NCBI GenBank assembly: GCA_050259195.1
Contig: JBLNAE010000163.1
Location: forward strand, 1 to 10,737
Length of the DNA stretch: 10,737 bases
Origin: PSLL01 sp050259195
GTDB lineage: Bacteria; Desulfobacterota_D; UBA1144; Nemesobacterales; CSP1-2
Direction: 5' to 3'
Shown here in pieces: positions 6,564 through 10,737 of this stretch (position 1 is the stretch's first letter; every line of letters begins with the position of its first letter). The notes under the pieces were generated by a model. That model saw only the letters and a list, made by a program, of their open reading frames with translations, made no database searches and had not been told where the DNA came from. A program made the translations under genes and the position numbers.

Positions 6564-7585
6564 TAATGAGAATGAAGCGGTAGGCCGTCGTGGCTGCGCT
6601 CGGCGACGCGATGGTGGTGCTCGCCGGATTCTTCAATCGGGTCTACATGGATCACAGCCGTAGATAGAGAGTGCAGATGATGGAAGAGTTAATGATGAAC
6701 CTCTTTAGCAATTACATGACCCTCTGCCACCGAGAGTTCTGGAGACACCGCAATATTGACTTCCGCGTGCAGCCTATGACCTATCCATCTGGCACGCACA
6801 TCAGTCACTTCGTGAACCCCCGAAACATGATGCGCCGCATGTCTAATCTCATCAATCACCTCGGGTTCTACTCCATCCAAAATACGTGTAAAAATGGCTT
6901 TTATAGATTGCCACATAATGCCGATTATCGCAGCGGTAATAAGAAGACCCACAACAGGGTCTGCGAGAGGATAGTCAAGCCACACCCCTAACGCCCCGAA
7001 AAGCACGGCAAGGCTTGTCCAGCCATCAACCCGCACATGGTATCCGTCTGCAATGAGGGCGGCGTTTCCTATTTCCTTACCAACCCTGATGCGAAAGATG
7101 GCTACAATCTCATTGCCAAGAAAACCAATCACCGCAGCAGCAATTACAGCCCAGAGATTTTCTACTGAACGCGGGTGGACAAAACGATTGATAGATTCAT
7201 AACCGGCGACTATGGCGCTAAACAGAATAATTAAAACAATTGCCACACTCGCAATGTCCTCCACACGACCGTAGGCGTATGTGAAACGTTTGCTGGGTTT
7301 CCACCCCGCAAGCATAAAAGCGATTCAGAGAGGTATTGCGGTTGCGGCATCACCAAAGTTGTGAATTGTATCGGCCACAAGAGCCACGCTTCCCGAAATC
7401 AAAACGACGACGACCTGTAATAAGGCCGTCGCCATAAGTCCAACAAAAGACCATTTGATAGCCCAGATCCCTCTTTCAGATGCCGCAATCGAAGGGTCTA
7501 TTACACCGTGGGTATGATGACCCTGTTCAATATGGTCATGTGTACTATTGTCTTTATGAGAGTGAGGATCGCGCTTCCAAAACAT
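6563..7585 (-). pseudogene. Cation diffusion facilitator (CDF) metal efflux transporter, broken by two nonsense codons
   Basis: One uninterrupted frame of 340 sense-equivalent codons contains a TGA at codon 87 (7325-7327) and a TAA at codon 299 (6689-6691). It starts with a His-rich cytoplasmic tail (HSHKDNSTHDHIEQGHHTHG). Then come helices with the metal-site motif HNFGD (75-79) and, after the first stop, FTYAYGRVED, ADGYHVRVDG (HxxxD, 183-187), a C-terminal cytoplasmic domain and a His-rich end (ESGEHHHRVAERSHDG). The family has Trp where TGA occurs (PL-W-IAF) and a polar residue at the TAA, so TGG-to-TGA and CAA-to-TAA (or similar) substitutions are likely; no indel is present. Family members export Zn, Cd, Co or Fe by proton antiport. 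Ribosome binding site AAGGGAG precedes the ATG. The final TAG is formed by the TA of the MITE target site plus the first base of the MITE. Confidence 0.85.
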
Positions 7586-7594
7586 TGATAATAA

Positions 7595-7602
7595 CTCCCT
7601 TG
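7595..7602 (-). promoter_or_regulatory. Strong ribosome binding site of the CDF gene
   Basis: On the minus strand CAAGGGAG lies about nine bases before the ATG at 7583-7585. It confirms the transporter start and shows that the translation signal survived while the coding sequence gained stops. Confidence 0.6.
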
Positions 7603-7761
7603 AGCTTTCAACTTTATACTATTCCAGGTATCTAGTATAACATTTTCTATACCCCAGGACTCGTTGTGGATAAATTTGGGTGATAGCCGTTTAGGTTTTA
7701 TTAAACGAGGCGGCATCTTCCCGGCTTTTTAACTCTAGTATACCGCTTCTGGTTGATGCAA

Positions 7762-7767
7762 TATAAT
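7762..7767 (+). promoter_or_regulatory. Candidate -10 box before the acyl-CoA ligase gene
   Basis: A perfect TATAAT 23 bp before the ATG at 7791. No good -35 is seen at 16-18 bp spacing. The leader would be about 17 nt and contains no Shine-Dalgarno. The rest of the 205-bp divergent gap (7586-7790) shows nothing else I can name. Confidence 0.35.
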
Positions 7768-7790
7768 GATAAAATTCTAACGTCATAACC

Positions 7791-9509
7791 ATGAAAAAGC
7801 TAAGCAAGCCCATACGAAAAATTCCGACAGTGAGAACAGGCCTCAATATCAGAACCATTCCAGATATGCTGGAGATGAGCGCGGAAAAATACAATGATAG
7901 CACAGCCTTTCTGACACCCAGAAACGGGAACGTCTACAGATTGAGCTACGGTCAGGCTCTTGAGCGTGTCAAACGCCTGAGCAGGTATCTAAAAGATGAG
8001 CTTGGGCTTGGAAGGGGAGACCGCATAGCAATTCTCGGAGGCAACAGTCCAGAATGGGCAATATCCTATTTTTCGATTGCATTTATAGGTGCGGTTGCCA
8101 TACCGCTTGATGCCAGGGCGTCGGCGGATTTATACGAGTCCATTCTCAGATTCTCATCAGCCAAAGCGATAATACTATCTGCCTCGCATCTTCCCGATAT
8201 ACGTTCTATAGAGAATGAACTAAAGCACGTAATTCTGATGGAGAATTTTGATGAGATTTGCAACAAGTATTCAAATGGAGTTAGTATGGAAAATGTCTCT
8301 GCGGATGACGTTATGGAAATTTTATTCACCTCAGGGACAACCAGCGACCCAAAGGGGGTAATTTTGACCCACAGAAATATTATGTCGAATGTTGACGACG
8401 TTTACAGGATTATAGAATTTACAGGGCATGACAGGGCATTCTCAATACTTCCGATTCATCACTGCTATGAATGCACAATGGGACTTTTGACCCCATTCTA
8501 CAACGGCATGAGCATATTCTATGCCAGGAGCCTAAAACCTAATGAAATGATAGAAGACCTGAAGACTGCGCGCCCGACAATATGGCTCAATACGCCCCTG
8601 ATTCTGGAAAAACTATTCCTACGGATAAATAAAGAATTATCAAACCAGAAGGGAATTAAAAGGCTTGCAACTAAATTTCTTTCCAAAAAGTCTATAGGCA
8701 ATCGGGTTAAGCAAAACCTGGGGCTTAATAGAATAAGGCTTATAGTTTCCGGCGGAGCGGCTCTACCCGTCTGGATTTCAAGGGGATTAGAGGAACTAGG
8801 TTTTCCAATCTTACAGGGGTATGGCCTTTCTGAGGCGTCACCATTAATCAGCGTAAACCCTCCTTCAAAACCGAGCAACGAAAGTATCGGCATGATAATA
8901 CCAAGCGATGAGGTTGAAATAAGAGACATAGACACAGAGGGCAATGGCGAAATCGTCGCCAGAGGCCCGAACATAATGAAGGGATATTACAGAAACGAAA
9001 ATGCCACAAAAGAGGTCTTAACTCCCGACGAGTGGCTCATGACGGGCGATGTCGGATATTTTGATGAGGAGGGTTATTTATATATAACGGGAAGAAAAAA
9101 ATTTGTCATAGTCACAAAGGGTGGCAAGAACGTGTTTCCTGAGGAGATCGAGGAGAAACTAACAAAGTCCGCATACATCGAAGAAGCCATTGTATTTAGT
9201 CCAGACGATAAAACCATCCAGGCCGTAATCTATCCGAATCTCGATGAGGTTAGAGGTGTATTAGGGAGCTTGGGCAAGGACTGGAGTGATGAAAATATAT
9301 GGGAGCTTATAAGACTGGATGTAAAGAAAGTAAATGAAAATCTCGAAGCCTACAAAAAGATAAGCCATTTCGCTATAAGGTTTGAAGAATTTCAAAAAAC
9401 AACAACGCGCAAGATTAAAAGGCATATGTTTAAAACGTTAGATTTAAAATCCGGGATAAAGGTGATTAGAACCAGTCTCATAAATGGTAGTAACTCTGTG
9501 TTTTCATAG
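7791..9509 (+). CDS. AMP-forming acyl-CoA ligase (long-chain fatty acid-CoA ligase-like); 3' end supplied by MITE
   Basis: A 572-residue adenylate-forming enzyme. It activates a carboxylate with ATP to an acyl-AMP and probably transfers it to CoA; a fatty acid substrate is the usual guess for this subgroup. Visible core motifs are the phosphate-binding loop FTSGTTSDPKGV (179-190), SILPIHHCYECT (218-229), VSGGAALP (319-326), GYGLSEASPL (343-352), EWLMTGDVGYFDEEGYLYITG (414-434) with the hinge RKK after it, KGGKNVFPEEIE (443-454), and the C-terminal lysine in TTTRKIKR (K541). All catalytic elements are intact. The last 13 residues (560-572) and the TAG stop are encoded by the MITE at 9469-9547, so the native C-terminus has been replaced; this lies past the catalytic lysine and may be tolerated. 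No Shine-Dalgarno is seen before the ATG. It is divergent from the broken CDF gene. Confidence 0.9.
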   Translation: MKKLSKPIRKIPTVRTGLNIRTIPDMLEMSAEKYNDSTAFLTPRNGNVYRLSYGQALERVKRLSRYLKDELGLGRGDRIAILGGNSPEWAISYFSIAFIGAVAIPLDARASADLYESILRFSSAKAIILSASHLPDIRSIENELKHVILMENFDEICNKYSNGVSMENVSADDVMEILFTSGTTSDPKGVILTHRNIMSNVDDVYRIIEFTGHDRAFSILPIHHCYECTMGLLTPFYNGMSIFYARSLKPNEMIEDLKTARPTIWLNTPLILEKLFLRINKELSNQKGIKRLATKFLSKKSIGNRVKQNLGLNRIRLIVSGGAALPVWISRGLEELGFPILQGYGLSEASPLISVNPPSKPSNESIGMIIPSDEVEIRDIDTEGNGEIVARGPNIMKGYYRNENATKEVLTPDEWLMTGDVGYFDEEGYLYITGRKKFVIVTKGGKNVFPEEIEEKLTKSAYIEEAIVFSPDDKTIQAVIYPNLDEVRGVLGSLGKDWSDENIWELIRLDVKKVNENLEAYKKISHFAIRFEEFQKTTTRKIKRHMFKTLDLKSGIKVIRTSLINGSNSVFS

Positions 9510-9547
9510 CTTTTTTTGCGTTCTACCAGTATTTATGAGACCGCTTC
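9469..9547 (+). mobile_element. 79-bp MITE-like palindromic element, copy 2
   Basis: Reverse complement of copy 1, with only two differences (at 9542 and in the loop-side stem near 9498). It is flanked by TA at 9467-9468 and 9548-9549. It lies across the 3' end of the acyl-CoA ligase gene, whose frame continues 13 codons into it and stops at TAG 9507-9509. The hairpin (9496-9509) and T7 run (9511-9517) point in the direction of ligase transcription, matching the arrangement of copy 1 after the CDF gene. Confidence 0.85.
9496..9517 (+). terminator. Possible terminator inside MITE copy 2
   Basis: CTGTG-TTTT-CATAG (one G-U pair) followed by C and seven Ts. The ligase stop codon lies in the right arm of the stem. 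The stem is only 5 bp, so it is weak. Confidence 0.3.
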
Positions 9548-9581
9548 TAGGGATTAATCCTCGTTTTCGTAGGGGCGAGCC

Positions 9582-9812
9582 TTACACCCTTATGGGCGAT
9601 ATGACAAAAGGAATTCCTCCCCGATAGAACCTTCTCTGCACAGCAAAGACAATGTGGTTGTGGAGCCAACGTGAGGGGAATGAATCCTCTGGAAAAACTA
9701 GCTGCCCGCCAAAGAGGACGGAGTTGGGAAAACGCTCTAAGATTTTTGGTGTAACTTAAGTAATCTCATCAACAATATCAATGCCGGTTGAGTAGAAGCC
9801 CTCTTTCAATTC
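9582..9812 (-). pseudogene. C-terminal remnant of a larger protein, possibly an APC-type permease
   Basis: On the minus strand a single frame runs from an upstream stop just inside the cupin gene (GAA at 9810-9812) to a TAA at 9582-9584. It is interrupted by a TAA at 9756-9758. The 57 residues after that stop contain ILERFPNSVLFGGQLVF, RWLHNHIVFAVQRRF and end GGIPFVISPIRV. From memory this resembles the conserved soluble tail of a family of large APC-superfamily permeases, but I cannot check that. The preceding piece ends FYSTGIDIVDEIT. The rest of the gene is missing, apparently replaced by the cupin gene side. It has no start codon of its own, so it is a fragment and not a small gene. It fills most of the 302-bp gap between the ligase and cupin stops. 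Confidence 0.5.
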
Positions 9813-10324
9813 TATTTCTTATTTCTTGGATCATCCGACGGGTTAACGTAATTTATCCCCCATGGACCAATTCCGTGAACTTGAATTACGGTTTCTTCTT
9901 TAACCCAAGCAAAATGGTTTGTCTTTGCGGGCATCATACTGAAACTCCCTGCCGGCAACTCCTTTGTTTTTACAGGATCAAACTTGTCTCCTATTCCCAT
10001 ATTAAGAGCGCCGGAAATAACAGTGGCGTGCTCAACTGCCGGATGCCAGTGTGGCAGAATCTTATAACCAGCGGGAAACTTGATGCGCATCGTAAATGGG
10101 CCGGGTTTTGTCGGATCCCCCTCAAACACGGCGACCTTTGCGCCCGGTGGCAACGCTGGCGGAGCGTAAACCCATTTGATGTCAGCTGGGGTAATCGTAA
10201 CATGCCCAGGCCGGCTAACCTGGGGCTGCGTTTCCTTCTCCTGCGCCGCTCGTGTAACAGACCAACCAATCAAGGTTATTGTGAGTACGACAAAAAACCC
10301 TATTCTACTATGTAAAATTTTCAT
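9812..10324 (-). CDS. Exported cupin-domain protein
   Basis: A 170-residue protein with an N-terminal signal peptide: K/R-containing start, hydrophobic core FFVVLTITLIGWSV (10-23) and probable cleavage after TRAA (about 27). The mature part is a single cupin beta-barrel. The first cupin motif is canonical, G86-X5-H92-W-H94-X3-E98-X6-G105. The second is diverged but keeps LPAGSF (123-128) and H137, giving a probable 3-His/1-Glu metal site. The conserved tail VHGIGPWGINYVNPSDDP follows. It is likely a periplasmic metal-binding cupin of unknown substrate; an enzyme (dioxygenase, isomerase) or a binding protein is equally possible. It has its own good promoter and ribosome binding site, and no partner gene is obvious. 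Its stop codon overlaps the edge of the permease-like remnant. Confidence 0.9.
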   Translation of the reverse strand: MKILHSRIGFFVVLTITLIGWSVTRAAQEKETQPQVSRPGHVTITPADIKWVYAPPALPPGAKVAVFEGDPTKPGPFTMRIKFPAGYKILPHWHPAVEHATVISGALNMGIGDKFDPVKTKELPAGSFSMMPAKTNHFAWVKEETVIQVHGIGPWGINYVNPSDDPRNKK

Positions 10325-10331
10325 ACGATTT

Positions 10332-10339
10332 CTTCCTCT
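10332..10339 (-). promoter_or_regulatory. Ribosome binding site of the cupin gene
   Basis: On the minus strand AGAGGAAG lies seven bases before the ATG (10322-10324), fixing this start and so the signal peptide. Confidence 0.65.
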
Positions 10340-10365
10340 CTATTATTCGGATTTATCCCACTGCT

Positions 10366-10395
10366 ATTATCTCACCTCGAATAACCTCTTGTCAA
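10366..10395 (-). promoter_or_regulatory. Sigma70-type promoter of the cupin gene
   Basis: On the minus strand a perfect TTGACA (10395-10390) is followed after 18 bp by GATAAT (10371-10366, five of six). Transcription would start near 10359 and give a leader of about 35 nt that contains the ribosome binding site. It is the best promoter in the window. The remainder of the 228-bp gap up to 10552 shows nothing I can name. Confidence 0.6.
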
Positions 10396-10552
10396 CACAC
10401 CTTTACTAGGAATCAGATAACATTATGACACACTCTAAGAACAAGTGGAGTATAGTTCTACATCTTAAGAAAAATAGAAGGAGATTAAGCTTTCCTGGCT
10501 CCGATCGGTATTATGGGAAGATATTGAAGGATAGCGTTTGAAAGATTCACAC

Positions 10553-10737
10553 TCAGTGGCTTATTCTCTGTTGATAAATTCTTTTAATGTCATCGGCACG
10601 ACTTGAGAATTTCACCCCCATCGAGGAAATAACCCCAGGTAAAGTAGGAGACACCCATGCAACGACACCTTCAAGTCTAATAGTCTCATCATCTATATAG
10701 ATGTGAAGCATAATTCTAGACAGAGGATGGAATACTC
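10553..10737 (-). CDS. PilZ-domain protein, C-terminal part (runs off window)
   Basis: The last 60 codons of a minus-strand gene whose start lies beyond the right edge; the stop TGA is at 10553-10555. The reading frame shows the second half of a PilZ beta-barrel: PLSRIMLHIYIDDETIRLEG, then VVAWVSP (the V-x-W-V strand), then SSMGVKFSSRADDIKRIYQQ (the MGV-x-F strand plus closing helix). The RxxxR and D/NxSxxG c-di-GMP-binding motifs would lie upstream and are not visible, so ligand binding cannot be judged. PilZ proteins are c-di-GMP receptors, which fits the two cyclases in this window, although they are not in one operon. The call rests on pattern similarity to TIGR02266-type PilZ tails recalled from memory. 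Confidence 0.6.
   Translation of the reverse strand, partial: VFHPLSRIMLHIYIDDETIRLEGVVAWVSPTLPGVISSMGVKFSSRADDIKRIYQQRISH

Noticed and set aside
6671..6991. Plus-strand open frame opposite the CDF gene end
   Set aside because: The minus strand is clearly the coding strand, with conserved CDF C-terminal sequence.
7325..7327. TGA read as selenocysteine or as tryptophan under a variant code
   Set aside because: No SECIS-like hairpin is evident and the family residue is Trp, not Cys. TGA is used as a normal stop by the gene ending at 1449, and the second break is a TAA.
7736..7752. Short match (ACCGCTTCTGG) to the MITE end (ACCGCTTCTAG)
   Set aside because: Only about 10 of 11 bases match, with no second arm and no TA-flanked element; chance is likely.
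8519..8974. Minus-strand open frame of 151 codons inside the acyl-CoA ligase
   Set aside because: Shadow of the ligase coding strand, which carries all the catalytic motifs.
9640..9754. Plus-strand CGCGANV... frame considered as a degraded IS605 TnpB tail
   Set aside because: The zinc-ribbon pattern is not there, and the opposite strand gives a much better protein-like reading.
9788..10315. Plus-strand open frame of 175 codons opposite the cupin gene
   Set aside because: Antisense to a clearly real cupin gene with signal peptide, motif, promoter and ribosome binding site; its own translation shows no family features.

Overview
The window looks like chromosomal DNA of a free-living Gram-negative bacterium of moderate, somewhat AT-leaning base composition. 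The support is a signal-peptide-bearing cupin, several c-di-GMP signalling proteins (two GGDEF enzymes and the end of a PilZ protein), a cytoplasmic cobalamin-binding-type protein and a long-chain-type acyl-CoA ligase. The mix reminds me of Desulfobacterota or Nitrospirota-like lineages, but nothing here fixes the phylum. There is no phage, CRISPR, rRNA or tRNA gene.

Layout. 1-389: end of a receiver-like response regulator that runs off the left edge and appears frameshifted. 447-519: a palindromic repeat of a type scattered through many environmental genomes. 637-1449 (+): signal-less helical-backbone cobalamin-binding-like protein, possibly from a leaderless mRNA. 1520-3343 (-): REC-PAS-GAF-GGDEF diguanylate cyclase. 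3560-4045 (+): gluconokinase. 4054-4623 (-): SRPBCC-fold protein. 4848-5807 (+): membrane-anchored GGDEF diguanylate cyclase. 5855-6325 (-): four-helix membrane protein with no good ATG, preceded by a 33-codon open stretch that also lacks a start. 6563-7585 (-): cation diffusion facilitator gene broken by two nonsense codons. 7791-9509 (+): AMP-forming acyl-CoA ligase. 9582-9812 (-): eroded C-terminal piece of a larger protein, possibly an APC-type permease. 9812-10324 (-): exported cupin. 10553-10737 (-): PilZ C-terminus cut by the right edge.

The most distinctive structure is a pair of 79-bp palindromic elements, 77/79 identical, in inverted orientation and each flanked by TA (6485-6563 and 9469-9547). 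They look like a non-autonomous, Tc1/mariner/IS630-type MITE. One abuts the stop codon of the broken metal transporter. The other has replaced the 3' end of the ligase gene, so that it supplies the last 13 residues and the stop codon. Both lie in the same orientation relative to the gene they terminate, with a small hairpin plus T7 run that could act as a terminator.

Around these elements the DNA is visibly decaying. Two in-frame stops in the transporter, a probable ATA in place of ATG in the membrane-protein gene, a start-less small ORF and a permease-like remnant all lie within about 4 kb, and several of the changes look like C-to-T or G-to-A transitions. The functional theme elsewhere is c-di-GMP signalling: two cyclases with intact GG(D/E)EF and RxxD inhibitory sites, plus a PilZ receptor. 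I do not see a new defence or mobile system with its own machinery; the interest lies in the MITE pair and the local decay.
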